Numbered from the stretch's first letter, positions 42,772-52,061 are shown. The stretch is 64,000 nucleotides of DNA from Pseudomonas fragi (GCF_025426255.1 NZ_CP104861.1:4030001-4094000); one strand, 5' to 3'. Notes: generated from the sequence alone by a model not told the origin. Made by a program: numbers and translations.

Positions 42772-43776
42772 TTACTGGAACAGCGACTCGCTCGACAAAC
42801 CGTTGCGTTCAAGGATTTCGCGCAACCGCTTGAGCCCCTCGACCTGGATTTGCCGCACGCGTTCGCGCGTCAGGCCAATTTCCAAACCTACATCTTCAAG
42901 GGTGCTGCTCTCATGACCACGCAACCCGAAACGACGAATAACGACCTCACGCTGCTTGTCTGTGAGCTCAGAAAGCCACTGGTCAATACTTTGCGATAGG
43001 TCATCGTCCTGAAGCAGCTCACAAGGATCTGTAGGGCGGTCATCCGTCAGGGTATCGAGCAGTGTTTTGTCAGAGTCCGGGCCTAGAGAAACGTCTACCG
43101 ATGACACCCGCTCATTGAGCCCAAGCATGCGCTTGACCTCGGCAACAGGTTTTTCCAGCAGGTTGGCGATTTCTTCAGGGGACGGTTCGTGATCGAGCTT
43201 TTGCGTGAGTTCACGCGCTGCTCGCAGATAGACGTTGAGTTCTTTGACAACATGGATCGGTAAACGAATGGTACGGGTCTGGTTCATGATCGCCCGTTCA
43301 ATCGTTTGGCGAATCCACCAAGTGGCGTAAGTCGAAAAGCGAAACCCGCGTTCGGGATCAAATTTCTCGACAGCCCGAATCAGCCCAAGGTTGCCCTCCT
43401 CGATCAGATCCAGCAGCGACAAACCACGATTGACGTACCGACGGGCGATTTTCACCACCAGCCGCAAGTTGCTTTCAATCATGCGCTTGCGCCCGGCCGG
43501 ATCTCCACTTTGCGACAAACGCGCAAAATGAACTTCTTCTGCAGGGGATAGCAGCGGGGAGAAGCCAATTTCATTGAGGTACAACTGGGTCGCATCAAGC
43601 GCCCGTGTGTAGTCAATGTACTTGTGCTGTTTGGTGACTGGTGCTTTTTTGGACTTGGTTCGAGCTGGAGGGGTTGAATCGTCTTCTTCTGACATCAAGT
43701 CGCTATCGATGCTGGAGTCCATAAGGAGCACCTCATCGTCGATGTCAAACCCCGGCGCTTCTTTATTGAGAGCCAT
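42772..43776 (-). CDS. rpoS: Stationary-phase sigma factor RpoS
   Basis: 334 residues, the Pseudomonas length. Sigma-70 family regions are visible: region 1.2 near DATQLYLNEIGFSPLL, region 2 with LRLVVKIARRY and FRFSTYATWWIRQTIERA, region 3, and region 4 HTH LEDVGLEIGLTRERVRQIQ. RpoS directs general stress and stationary-phase transcription. The ORF is intact. It follows nlpD by 106 bp on the same strand, the conserved order, and in pseudomonads its main promoter lies inside nlpD. Confidence 0.97.
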   Translation of the reverse strand: MALNKEAPGFDIDDEVLLMDSSIDSDLMSEEDDSTPPARTKSKKAPVTKQHKYIDYTRALDATQLYLNEIGFSPLLSPAEEVHFARLSQSGDPAGRKRMIESNLRLVVKIARRYVNRGLSLLDLIEEGNLGLIRAVEKFDPERGFRFSTYATWWIRQTIERAIMNQTRTIRLPIHVVKELNVYLRAARELTQKLDHEPSPEEIANLLEKPVAEVKRMLGLNERVSSVDVSLGPDSDKTLLDTLTDDRPTDPCELLQDDDLSQSIDQWLSELTDKQREVVIRRFGLRGHESSTLEDVGLEIGLTRERVRQIQVEGLKRLREILERNGLSSESLFQ

Positions 43777-43842
43777 TTCTATAGTCCTTTGGTGAGTTCG
43801 ACCTCAAGCTCGAGCATCGCCTTAATCCTTGGCAATGCTTGA

Positions 43843-43873
43843 GCCTGTTCCTTAACCAGAGCAGGAACAGGCT
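43843..43873 (-). other. Hairpin in the nlpD-rpoS gap
   Basis: GCCTGTTCC and GGAACAGGC are 9-bp perfect arms with a loop of about 13 nt, starting about 10 bp after the nlpD stop. It lacks a T-run, so it may stabilise or process the rpoS leader rather than terminate it. Confidence 0.45.
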
Positions 43874-43882
43874 GGTAACCGA

Positions 43883-44710
43883 TCAACGACGTGGAAGGAA
43901 TTGCAGTGGATCTACAGGTTTACCTTGGCGGCGAATTTCAAAGTGAAGTTTCACCCGGTCTGTACCAGTTGACCCCATTTCGGCAATTGTCTGTCCAACC
44001 TTGACCTGCTGCCCCTCCCGAACCAAAAGCCTGCGGTTATGACCGTAGGCGCTGACATAGGTATCACTGTGTTTGATGATGATCAGTTCGCCGTAGCCCC
44101 TCAATCCACTGCCAGCGTAAACAACCGAACCATCAGACGCAGCTAAAACAGGCTGTCCCAAATCACCGGCGATATCAATACCTTTATTCAAACTACCGTT
44201 TGAAGAAAATTTGCCTATCAAAATGCCATTAGAAGGCCATCCCCAACCCTTCGGTGCGGGACCTGCCGGCAGTGGCGCAACAGCCGCCGGCGCCGCTACG
44301 ACAGCGCCTGGACGCTTGATAACGGTGGTCTTGCTACCCGAAGAAGACGACACCACAGTGGTGGAAGTGCCACCTGCAGGCAGGGTTCCGGAGCGTCCGT
44401 CAAAGCGAATTGATTGACCTGGGACAATAGTGAACGGAGCCGCAATATTGTTACGTGCGGCCAGCGCTTTCCAGTCCCAGCCGTAGCGAAACGCAATCGA
44501 GAACAGGGTATCGCCACGACGCACGACGTACTGCCCTGTGGTCACTGCCGGGCGCTGAGCCACCCCATTGCGGTCAACGACGTTTACGCCATTTTTCGGG
44601 GTGCTGGAGCACGCCGCCAACAAAGCCAGCGTGGCACTCAGGAACAGACCGACCACCAGTCTCTGATAGCTTTTGGTACTCATACGCTGCGCAATGACTG
44701 TGAGACTCAC
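43883..44710 (-). CDS. nlpD: Lipoprotein NlpD, murein hydrolase activator
   Basis: 275 residues. Lipoprotein signal ending LALLAACSS (about residue 34), LysM domain (QYVVRRGDTLFSIAFRYGWDW, about 60-105) and a C-terminal LytM/M23 domain. The first catalytic His of M23 enzymes is replaced (GSLNKGIDIAG), as in E. coli NlpD, so it activates an amidase (AmiC-like) rather than cutting murein itself. GTG at 44710 with GGGAG upstream was chosen; an ATG ten codons later is possible. Sits between pcm and rpoS as usual. Confidence 0.92.
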   Translation of the reverse strand: MSLTVIAQRMSTKSYQRLVVGLFLSATLALLAACSSTPKNGVNVVDRNGVAQRPAVTTGQYVVRRGDTLFSIAFRYGWDWKALAARNNIAAPFTIVPGQSIRFDGRSGTLPAGGTSTTVVSSSSGSKTTVIKRPGAVVAAPAAVAPLPAGPAPKGWGWPSNGILIGKFSSNGSLNKGIDIAGDLGQPVLAASDGSVVYAGSGLRGYGELIIIKHSDTYVSAYGHNRRLLVREGQQVKVGQTIAEMGSTGTDRVKLHFEIRRQGKPVDPLQFLPRR

Positions 44711-44913
44711 CCGCCGCTCCCTTTGAAGATGGCTAAAGATAAATAATAGACGCCAGTACTGGCCATGATTTGGCGCAAGTATAACTGGCTACAGGGCTTT
44801 TACAGACGGCAAAGCCGAATCATGAAAACAACTGTCAAGCATTGGGCGGCGTGTTGGCGCTGCGCAGTATGACCTGCGCCCGGTCCTATAATTCACTCAG
44901 ACCAGGCAAAGAC

Positions 44914-45591
44914 TCAGGCCAATGGCCCATTGAGCAGCGGTACAAAGCGCACATTGCCGATCACTCTCCGGGCGAAACCGTGCTCTTCGCGAACAATCAA
45001 CATCAATTGCTGCACCTCACCCGCGCCTACCGGAATCACCAGACGCCCACCGGGGGCAAGCTGGTCGAGCAATGCCTGCGGTACATCGGTCGCCACTGCC
45101 GTCACGATAATGCCGTTGTAGGGCGCCAGCGCAGGCCAGCCCTCCCAGCCATCGCCCCAGCGAAATACCACGTTGCGCAGGTTGAGCTCGAGCAGTCGTT
45201 CCTTGGCCCGATCCTGCAATACCTTGATGCGTTCAACCGAAAATATGCGTTCAACCAGTTGCGAGAGCACAGCAGTTTGATAACCCGACCCGGTGCCAAT
45301 CTCCATCACCTTGTCCAGCGGCCCGTCTTCAAGCAGCAGCTCGCTCATGCGCGCCACCATGTAAGGCTGGGAAATGGTCTGGTTATTACCGATCGGCAGC
45401 GCCGTGTCTTCGTAGGCCCGGTGTGCCAGAGCTTCATCCACAAACAGATGTCGTGGCGTACGACGAATGACCTCAAGCACGTTCTGGTTAACGATGCCCT
45501 CTTCACGCAGACGCTGAATCAGCCGCTCGCGGGTACGCTCAGAGGTCATGCCAATGCCGCGGTGCATCATGCCATCCTGCTCGCGCGCCAT
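44914..45591 (-). CDS. pcm: Protein-L-isoaspartate O-methyltransferase
   Basis: 225 residues. It methylates isoaspartyl residues to start repair of aged proteins. The SAM-binding motif EIGTGSGYQTAVL and the conserved HLFVDEALAHRAYED and TISQPYMVARM segments are present. The ATG at 45591 shares a base with the surE stop (TGATG), which supports translational coupling; an ATG 14 codons later (MTSERTRER) is an alternative. The surE-pcm-nlpD-rpoS order is the conserved stationary-phase cluster. Confidence 0.95.
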   Translation of the reverse strand: MAREQDGMMHRGIGMTSERTRERLIQRLREEGIVNQNVLEVIRRTPRHLFVDEALAHRAYEDTALPIGNNQTISQPYMVARMSELLLEDGPLDKVMEIGTGSGYQTAVLSQLVERIFSVERIKVLQDRAKERLLELNLRNVVFRWGDGWEGWPALAPYNGIIVTAVATDVPQALLDQLAPGGRLVIPVGAGEVQQLMLIVREEHGFARRVIGNVRFVPLLNGPLA

Positions 45592-46340
45592 CAGCCCATA
45601 CCCTCCAGCCAGCCATTGAGGCTTTTGAAACCATCACCAAAGGTGCGGTCCAGTTGCAGCGGTGTGATCGACACATACCCCTGCATCACCGCGTGGAAGT
45701 CCGTACCCGGCCCACCGTCTTCGACGTCCCCCGCCGCGGCAATCCAGTAGCCGGCCTTGCCGCGCGGATCAACCATTCGTACCGGCGCCGCAGCCCGTGC
45801 CCGGTGCCCAAGACGGGTGAGCTGAATGCCGCGAATCTTCTCGAGTGGCAAGTTGGGAATATTCACATTGAGGACGGTACGCGGTGGCAGTTCCAGCGAT
45901 GCGTGGGCCTCAAGCAATTTGCGGGCAAAAAAAGCCGCGGTCGGCAAGTTGTCTACCTGACGCGATACCAGCGAAAAGGCAAATGAAGGACGATCCAGAA
46001 AACGCCCCTCCAGCGCTGCCGCCACGGTGCCTGAATACAACACGTCATCACCCAGGTTGGCGCCCAGGTTAATCCCGGACACCACCATATCCGGCTGCTG
46101 CTCCAGCAAGCCGTGAAGGCCCAGATGCACGCAATCGGTCGGGGTGCCATTAATGCTGATAAAGCCATTGGCCAACGTGTGCGGATGCAGCGGCCGGTCC
46201 AGCGTCAGCGAACTGCTCGCCCCGCTTTTGTCTTGATCAGGGGCAATCACCACACACTCGGCGTAATCGGCCAGCGCACCGTAGAGCGCAGCCAACCCCG
46301 GGGCTGTGACCCCATCATCGTTTGAAATCAGAATACGCAT
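45591..46340 (-). CDS. surE: 5'/3'-nucleotidase SurE
   Basis: 249 residues. Metal-dependent nucleoside monophosphate phosphatase. NDDG at residues 7-10 and GINLGANLGDDVLYSGTVAAA contain the metal ligands and family signature. It overlaps the end of truD by 13 bp and the start of pcm by 1 bp, so all three are in one operon. Length is normal. Confidence 0.96.
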   Translation of the reverse strand: MRILISNDDGVTAPGLAALYGALADYAECVVIAPDQDKSGASSSLTLDRPLHPHTLANGFISINGTPTDCVHLGLHGLLEQQPDMVVSGINLGANLGDDVLYSGTVAAALEGRFLDRPSFAFSLVSRQVDNLPTAAFFARKLLEAHASLELPPRTVLNVNIPNLPLEKIRGIQLTRLGHRARAAAPVRMVDPRGKAGYWIAAAGDVEDGGPGTDFHAVMQGYVSITPLQLDRTFGDGFKSLNGWLEGMG

Positions 46341-47386
46341 AGGCTATCCGCTTGATCCAAAGGCACCAGATCAACAAGCTCGCGCACCAGAACAGTGGCG
46401 AAGCATCCGGCCGGCAGAACAAATTCCAGTTGCAGAATGTCAGGCTGCGGATAATGCCACGTCAACCGGCCAATGGGCAGTCGCAGGATGCGTCGCTCAT
46501 GGCTCATGCCCGCGCGAACCAGCCAGTCGCGCAAATCGGCTTCGCGCTCTGCGATCGATTGCTCAAGCGTATGGGTCACGCCGGTGGTCGGCGACTCACC
46601 CTCGCCCCACTGCGGGCCGGTAGGGTGCAGATCGAGGATAGCCAGTCGCGGATCGCTGCATTCAGCTTCGCCCGCCGGGAAAAAACTGCGGCTGTCGGTA
46701 AAGGCCAGCAAATCACCGACCTGAGCCCGCTGCCAGCTACCATCGGCCACGCGTGCCGCCAGCACCTGATTGAACAGATAGCTGCGAGCGGTGGAGAGTA
46801 ACCGCGAACGCACGTTACGCTGCTCAGGCAAGGCTTTGCGCGCCGCATAATCGCGGGCTTCGCCCAGATTGCCGCCCTGCCAGCCGAAACGCTGGGTGCC
46901 GAAGTAGTTCGGTACGCCCTGCTTGGCTATCAGTTGCAGGCGCTGTTCCAGTGCATCCTTGTCCCCGGCCATTTGCGTCAGACGCAGGGTAAAGCCGTTG
47001 GCCGCATGGGCTCCACGCTGCAATTTGCGTTTGTGGCGCAAGCTCTTGAGAATTTTCAGGGTGTCGTTTTCAGCGCCCGACAAATCAGGGTCTGCCTTGC
47101 CCGGCAGTTGCACGCTGAACCATTGGCGGGTTAACGCCTGACGGTCCTTGAGGCCTGCGTAGCTGACAGTGCGCAAAGGCACGCCTGCCGCCTTGGCGAT
47201 TCGGCGCGCGGCCTCTTCGGTGTTCAGCCCGCGTTTCTCGACCCACAACCACAGGTGTTCACCGTCTCCGGACAGCGGTATATCAAGCACTTCGTCGACT
47301 TGAAAATCTTCAGCCGTCGCTTTGAGCACTGCCGTGCCCAATGCCTCGCCATAGGCCCGTGGACCGAGCAAATCAGACTCGTTCAT
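46328..47386 (-). CDS. truD: tRNA pseudouridine(13) synthase TruD
   Basis: 352 residues. TruD converts U13 of some tRNAs to pseudouridine; the family-specific catalytic Asp is in SYAGLKDRQALTRQW. FGTQRFGW and KRGLNTEEAARRIA are also characteristic. It overlaps ispF by 4 bp and surE by 13 bp, a normal arrangement in Pseudomonas. Confidence 0.95.
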   Translation of the reverse strand: MNESDLLGPRAYGEALGTAVLKATAEDFQVDEVLDIPLSGDGEHLWLWVEKRGLNTEEAARRIAKAAGVPLRTVSYAGLKDRQALTRQWFSVQLPGKADPDLSGAENDTLKILKSLRHKRKLQRGAHAANGFTLRLTQMAGDKDALEQRLQLIAKQGVPNYFGTQRFGWQGGNLGEARDYAARKALPEQRNVRSRLLSTARSYLFNQVLAARVADGSWQRAQVGDLLAFTDSRSFFPAGEAECSDPRLAILDLHPTGPQWGEGESPTTGVTHTLEQSIAEREADLRDWLVRAGMSHERRILRLPIGRLTWHYPQPDILQLEFVLPAGCFATVLVRELVDLVPLDQADSLCVF

Positions 47387-47856
47387 GCGCGAACCAACAA
47401 CGCAATGGAGTGCACCGCGATACCTTCTTCACGCCCAACGAAACCAAGCTTTTCAGTGGTCGTAGCCTTTACGTTTACCTGGTCCAAATCAACCTCTAGA
47501 TCCGCCGCAATCAGCGCACGCATCGTTTCAATATGCGGCGCCATTTTCGGCGCCTGGGCAATGATGGTGTTGTCGACGTTGCCGACTTTCCAGCCCTTGG
47601 CATGGATCAGACCCACGACATGACGCAACAGGACGCGACTATCGGCGCCCTTGAAGGTCGGATCGGTGTCCGGAAAGTGTTTGCCGATGTCGCCAAGCGC
47701 CGCAGCACCCAGCAAGGCATCGCTAAGGGCGTGCAAAAGCACATCGCCATCAGAGTGGGCAAGCAGCCCGAATTTGTGGGAGATCCGCACGCCGCCCAAC
47801 GTAATGAAATCGCCTTCAGCGAAACAGTGCACATCATAGCCGTGGCCAATACGCAT
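47383..47856 (-). CDS. ispF: 2-C-methyl-D-erythritol 2,4-cyclodiphosphate synthase IspF
   Basis: 157 residues, fifth enzyme of the MEP isoprenoid pathway. N-terminal MRIGHGYDVHCF holds metal ligands Asp8 and His10, with AHSDGDVLLHAL and DTDPTFKGADSRVLL following. The start codon lies directly after a run of seven T that ends the fghA terminator hairpin, and no Shine-Dalgarno sequence is visible, which is odd. ispD, the preceding pathway partner, is nearby but not adjacent. Confidence 0.95.
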   Translation of the reverse strand: MRIGHGYDVHCFAEGDFITLGGVRISHKFGLLAHSDGDVLLHALSDALLGAAALGDIGKHFPDTDPTFKGADSRVLLRHVVGLIHAKGWKVGNVDNTIIAQAPKMAPHIETMRALIAADLEVDLDQVNVKATTTEKLGFVGREEGIAVHSIALLVRA

Positions 47857-47885
47857 AAAAAAACGCCCCGATTAAGTCAGGGCGT
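47857..47885 (-). terminator. Terminator hairpin abutting the ispF start codon
   Basis: On the minus strand, CGCCC (47880-47884) and GGGCG (47864-47868) form a short stem followed by T7, and the ATG of ispF begins at the next base. It ends fghA transcripts but leaves ispF without visible leader or ribosome site. The stem is short and might be weak. Confidence 0.6.
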
Positions 47886-47908
47886 GATTCTACCTACTTT
47901 GACCAACA

Positions 47909-48754
47909 TTAGGCGCTAAGTGCGCTCGCGTGATGCCGCAAGTGGTCATCAATAAAGCTGGCGATGAAGAAATAGCTGTGGTCGTAGCCCGGCTGCAGGC
48001 GCAGGGTCAGCGGATAATCCGCCAATCTGGCGGCCTGCTGCAGTGCTTCAGGCTTGAGTTGCACGGCCAAAAAGTCATCCCGATCACCTTGATCTACCAG
48101 CAATGGCAACTTCTCACGAGCCTCACTGATCAACACGCTCGCATCCCACTCACGCCAGCGCGAACGCTCGTCACCCAAATAGTTGGAGAACGCTTTTTGC
48201 CCCCACGGGCAATCCATCGGATTACTGATCGGCGCAAAGGCTGATACCGACTGATAGCGCCCAGGGTTGCGCAGCGCACAGACCAAAGCGCCGTGGCCGC
48301 CCATCGAATGGCCGCTGATGCCACGCTTTTGCGAAGCCGGGAAATGCGCTTCGACCAAGGCTGGCAACTCCTGCACCACATAATCGTGCATCCGATAATG
48401 TTGTGCCCAAGGCTCTTGAGTGGCGTTCAGATAGAAACCTGCGCCCAGACCAAAGTCCCAGGCACTCTGCGGGTCATCCGGCACCCCCTCGCCACGCGGG
48501 CTGGTGTCGGGCGCCACGATAATCAGCCCCAGCTCGGCAGCCATTTTCATGGCACCTGCCTTGTGCATAAAATTCTCGTCGTTACAGGTCAGGCCCGACA
48601 ACCAGTACAGCACCGGTAACTTGGCGCCCTGCTCGGCCTGCGGCGGCAAGTACACGGCGAATACCATGTCACAGCCCAGTACTTCAGAGCGATGCTTGTA
48701 ACGCTTGTGCCAGCCGCCAAAGCTTTTTTGGCAGGAGATATTTTCCAATGTCAT
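47909..48754 (-). CDS. fghA: S-formylglutathione hydrolase
   Basis: 281 residues of the esterase D family. Nucleophile motif GISGHSMGGHGAL is clear. It hydrolyses S-formylglutathione to formate and glutathione, after AdhC in formaldehyde detoxification. The ATG at 48754 (MTLENISCQKSFGG) with GGAG upstream was chosen; the frame remains open to 48802. It follows adhC after about 95 bp on the same strand. Confidence 0.94.
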   Translation of the reverse strand: MTLENISCQKSFGGWHKRYKHRSEVLGCDMVFAVYLPPQAEQGAKLPVLYWLSGLTCNDENFMHKAGAMKMAAELGLIIVAPDTSPRGEGVPDDPQSAWDFGLGAGFYLNATQEPWAQHYRMHDYVVQELPALVEAHFPASQKRGISGHSMGGHGALVCALRNPGRYQSVSAFAPISNPMDCPWGQKAFSNYLGDERSRWREWDASVLISEAREKLPLLVDQGDRDDFLAVQLKPEALQQAARLADYPLTLRLQPGYDHSYFFIASFIDDHLRHHASALSA

Positions 48755-48772
48755 GGGCAGCTCCAGGCTTTC

Positions 48773-48844
48773 AGCTGCAAGCCACAAGTTAAAAGCAGGC
48801 AAGGTGTATCACCCGCTGCAGCTTATAGCTTGCAACTTGCAGCT
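48773..48844. repeat. Pseudomonas short repeat with GCTGCAAG motifs between adhC and fghA
   Basis: Perfect arms AGCTGCAAG (48773-48781) and CTTGCAGCT (48836-48844) surround further partial copies of GCTTGCAACTTGCAGC-like sequence. Such GCTGCAAG-rich repeats are common between Pseudomonas genes. It may act on mRNA stability between the two coupled genes. Confidence 0.5.
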
Positions 48845-48849
48845 CTTCG

Positions 48850-49962
48850 TCAGAAGTGGATTACGGTGCGAATGCTTTTGCCTTCATGCATCAGGTCAAA
48901 TGCCTTATTGATATCTTCCAGGCCCATGGTGTGGGTGATGAAAGTATCCAGCGGGATCTCGCCGCTTTGCGCCATGTCGACATAGCTTGGCAATTCGCTG
49001 CGACCGCGCACACCACCGAACGCCGAACCGCGCCAGACGCGGCCAGTCACCAGCTGGAATGGACGGGTTGAAATTTCCTGGCCTGCACCGGCTACGCCGA
49101 TAATCACGGACTCGCCCCAACCCTTGTGGCAACACTCCAGTGCCGCACGCATCAGCTGTACATTACCGATGCACTCGAACGAGAAGTCGACGCCGCCGTC
49201 GGTCATGTCGACGATCACATCCTGAATCGGGCGATCGAAATCTTTCGGGTTTACGCAATCGGTGGCACCTAACTGGCGGGCAATTTCAAACTTGGCCGGG
49301 TTGATGTCGATGGCAATAATCCGCGCAGCCTTGGCTTTTACGGCGCCGATCACTGCAGACAGACCAATACCGCCCAGGCCGAAAATCGCCACGGTATCGC
49401 CCGGTTTGACCTTGGCGGTGTTGAGAACCGCACCGATCCCGGTGGTGACGCCGCAACCCAGCAGGCACACCTTCTCAAGGGGTGCATCTTTCTGAATTTT
49501 CGCGACCGAAATCTCCGGCAGCACGGTGTATTCCGAAAACGTCGAAGTACCCATGTAATGGAAAATCGGCTGACCTTTGTAGGAGAAGCGCGTAGTGCCG
49601 TCCGGCATCAGGCCCTTGCCTTGAGTCGAGCGAATCGCCTGACACAGGTTGGTCTTGCCCGACAGGCAGAATTTACACTTGCCGCACTCAGGTGTGTAAA
49701 GCGGGATGACATGATCACCGACCGCAACCGAAGTCACGCCTTCGCCGATCGCTTCAACGATGGCGCCGCCTTCGTGGCCCAGGATCGACGGGAAGATGCC
49801 TTCCGGATCCGCACCGGACAAGGTGTAAGCATCGGTATGGCAAACACCCGACGCAACAACCCGCAGCAGCACTTCGCCAGCCTTTGGCATGGCAACGTCA
49901 ACTTCTACGATTTCCAGCGGCTTTTTGGCCTCAAACGCTACGGCAGCACGTGACTTGATCAT
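48850..49962 (-). CDS. adhC: S-(hydroxymethyl)glutathione dehydrogenase AdhC (class III ADH)
   Basis: 370 residues. Zinc-binding catalytic site: VCHTDAYTLSGADPEG, GHEGGAIVEAIGEG and the structural zinc cluster CGKCKFCLSGKTNLC; NAD site GLGGIGLSAVIG. It oxidises the formaldehyde-glutathione adduct to S-formylglutathione. The ATG at 49962 (MIKSRAAVAFEAKKP) has a good GGAG upstream. It is divergent from a LysR regulator likely to control it. Confidence 0.96.
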   Translation of the reverse strand: MIKSRAAVAFEAKKPLEIVEVDVAMPKAGEVLLRVVASGVCHTDAYTLSGADPEGIFPSILGHEGGAIVEAIGEGVTSVAVGDHVIPLYTPECGKCKFCLSGKTNLCQAIRSTQGKGLMPDGTTRFSYKGQPIFHYMGTSTFSEYTVLPEISVAKIQKDAPLEKVCLLGCGVTTGIGAVLNTAKVKPGDTVAIFGLGGIGLSAVIGAVKAKAARIIAIDINPAKFEIARQLGATDCVNPKDFDRPIQDVIVDMTDGGVDFSFECIGNVQLMRAALECCHKGWGESVIIGVAGAGQEISTRPFQLVTGRVWRGSAFGGVRGRSELPSYVDMAQSGEIPLDTFITHTMGLEDINKAFDLMHEGKSIRTVIHF

Positions 49963-50070
49963 CAATCGTCTCCAGCAAAGTAAAAACAAGACGCCGAGTG
50001 TAAATCAGCGCTGAGTGATTAATAATCCAGACAAAAGCAAAACATTATTGCCATACAGGGATAATCACCC

Positions 50071-50976
50071 ATGAATGAGAACCGTTGGGAAGGTATCGAC
50101 GAGTTTGTCGCCGTGGCCGAGTGCGGCCAATTCACAGCGGCGGCCGAGCGCCTTGGCGTCTCTTCATCCCATATCAGCCGGCAGGTGGCGCGCCTCGAAG
50201 AGCGCCTGCAAACGCGTCTGTTTTATCGCAGCACCCGAAAGGTGACGCTGACCGAAGCCGGGCAAACTTTTTTGCAACACTGCCAGCGCCTGCAAGATGG
50301 GCGGGAAGAGGCGCTGAGAGCGGTCGGTGATCTGGCCAGCGAACCCAAGGGCATGCTGCGCATGACGTGTGCGGTAGCTTATGGCGAGCGATTTATCGTG
50401 CCATTGGTCACACGCTTTATGGGGTTGTACCCACAATTGCGGGTCGATATAGAACTCAGCAACCGGCCATTGGACCTGGTACATGAAAGCCTTGACCTGG
50501 CAATTCGCTTGGGCCGTTTGCAAGATTCGAGATTGGTAGCCACCCGCCTCGCCCCCAGGCGCATGTATGTCTGCGCATCACCTTCCTACCTGGAACATTA
50601 CGGCCGCCCCCATAGCCTGTCGGAATTGAGCCGGCATAACTGCCTGATTGGCAGCTCCGATCTGTGGCAATTACAGCAGGACGGACGCGAGTTTTCGCAA
50701 CGGGTGCAGGGTAATTGGCGCTGCAACAGCGGGCAGGCGGTACTGGATGCAGCGTTACAGGGTGTGGGGCTGTGTCAGTTGCCGGATTACTACGTGCTGG
50801 AGCATTTGAAGAGCGGTGCATTGGTGTCTCTGCTCGACACCCACCAGCCGCCCAACACTGCGGTCTGGGCGCTGTACCCGCAACAGCGGCACTTGTCGCC
50901 AAAAGTCAGAAAACTGGTGGATTACCTTAAGGAAGGTTTGGCGAAGCGGGAGGAGTATCTAACGCTATCTCTGTAG
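50071..50976 (+). CDS. gfnR: LysR-family regulator, GfnR-like
   Basis: 301 residues: HTH at about residues 8-67 (FVAVAECGQFTAAAERLGVSSSHISRQVARLEERL), then a LysR effector domain. It is divergent from adhC, the arrangement of GfnR (PA3630), which governs glutathione-dependent formaldehyde detoxification in P. aeruginosa. The symbol is given from gene position and family; it was not confirmed by alignment. Confidence 0.75.
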   Translation: MNENRWEGIDEFVAVAECGQFTAAAERLGVSSSHISRQVARLEERLQTRLFYRSTRKVTLTEAGQTFLQHCQRLQDGREEALRAVGDLASEPKGMLRMTCAVAYGERFIVPLVTRFMGLYPQLRVDIELSNRPLDLVHESLDLAIRLGRLQDSRLVATRLAPRRMYVCASPSYLEHYGRPHSLSELSRHNCLIGSSDLWQLQQDGREFSQRVQGNWRCNSGQAVLDAALQGVGLCQLPDYYVLEHLKSGALVSLLDTHQPPNTAVWALYPQQRHLSPKVRKLVDYLKEGLAKREEYLTLSL

Positions 50977-51021
50977 CCGCTGCCGAAGGAACGAGACTGC
51001 GTTCCTTCGGCAGCAGTTACA
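50972..51021. repeat. REP hairpin between the LysR gene and ispD
   Basis: Arms TGTAGCCGCTGCCGAAGGAA (50972-50991) and TTCCTTCGGCAGCAGTTACA (51002-51021) pair over nearly 20 bp. It lies between two gene ends in convergent orientation and can act as bidirectional terminator. It overlaps the last codons of the LysR gene. Confidence 0.7.
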
Positions 51022-51024
51022 TGC

Positions 51025-51729
51025 TCAGCGATTAAGCCAACGCAAACGCAGCCATTCCAGGTCTTCCGGGCGGGTGACCTTGATGTTGTCCGAACGCCCT
51101 TCGATCAGGCGCGGGGCCAGACCGGCCCACTCCATCGCCGAAGATTCGTCAGTGATGGTCGCATCTGCCACCAGGCTGTCAGCCAAGGCACGATGCAAGG
51201 CCCCCAAGCGAAACATCTGCGGTGTATAGGCCTGCCAGATCAAACTGCGATCAACGGTTTCAACTGCGCGACCATTTTTGTCGACGCGCTTGAGTGTGTC
51301 CCGCGCAGGAACAGCCAGCAAACCACCCACAGGATCGTCAGCCAATTCACTCAGCAGTTTGTTCAGGTCTTCACGTGACAGGTTTGGCCGTGCCGCATCA
51401 TGGACCAACACCCAATCGTCATCCGCAGCGCCTTGGGCATGCAGATGCAACAACGCATTGAGCACGGAATCCGCCCGCTCGCGCCCGCCATCCACCCGCA
51501 CTACACGAGGGTCAGCGGCACATGGCAAAGCTGGCCAAAAGGGATCATCAAACGCGACGCTGACCACCAGCCCCTTAAGGCCGGGATGGTCGAGAAAACA
51601 GCTGATGCTGTGTTCGAGAATACTGCGCCCGCCCAACTGCAAATATTGCTTGGGACGGTCCGCGGCCATACGGGCACCAACACCCGCGGCAGGAATCACG
51701 GCCCAGAAGGCCGGTGTTGGATAGCTCAT
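51025..51729 (-). CDS. ispD: 2-C-methyl-D-erythritol 4-phosphate cytidylyltransferase IspD
   Basis: 234 residues. It makes CDP-methylerythritol in the MEP pathway. The nucleotide-binding loop IPAAGVGARMAADRPKQYLQL is near the N-terminus and VHDAARPN contains the conserved VHDAARP. It overlaps ftsB by 4 bp, the conserved pairing. Length is usual. Confidence 0.95.
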   Translation of the reverse strand: MSYPTPAFWAVIPAAGVGARMAADRPKQYLQLGGRSILEHSISCFLDHPGLKGLVVSVAFDDPFWPALPCAADPRVVRVDGGRERADSVLNALLHLHAQGAADDDWVLVHDAARPNLSREDLNKLLSELADDPVGGLLAVPARDTLKRVDKNGRAVETVDRSLIWQAYTPQMFRLGALHRALADSLVADATITDESSAMEWAGLAPRLIEGRSDNIKVTRPEDLEWLRLRWLNR

Positions 51730-52004
51730 TGGGCCAACTGATAGAGGGTTTCACCCTCCTTGATCATGCCCAACTCATGGCGAGCACGCTCTTCAACGGT
51801 CTCCATGCCTTTTTTCAGCTCCAGCACTTCCGCATCCAGGACGCGGTTACGCTCCAGCAAAATTTCATTTTCAGCATGTTGATCGGCTATTTGCTGGGTC
51901 AGGTCGGTAACCTGCGCCAAACTGCCATTCCCCACCCACAGGCGATACTGCAGGCCAGCGAGCAGCAAGAGCAAGATGAGAAACAACCAATTGGGACTGC
52001 GCAT
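51726..52004 (-). CDS. ftsB: Cell division protein FtsB
   Basis: 92 residues. One membrane helix at residues 5-20 (NWLFLILLLLLAGLQY), then a periplasmic coiled coil (about 30-65) rich in Leu, Glu and Gln and a short C-terminal tail. FtsB links FtsL and FtsQ in the divisome. Coupled to ispD by a 4-bp overlap. Confidence 0.94.
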   Translation of the reverse strand: MRSPNWLFLILLLLLAGLQYRLWVGNGSLAQVTDLTQQIADQHAENEILLERNRVLDAEVLELKKGMETVEERARHELGMIKEGETLYQLAQ

Positions 52005-52061
52005 CGAATATCAGGTATCCAGTAAAAAGACAGCCATGCCGACAAACGTAAACAACCAATA

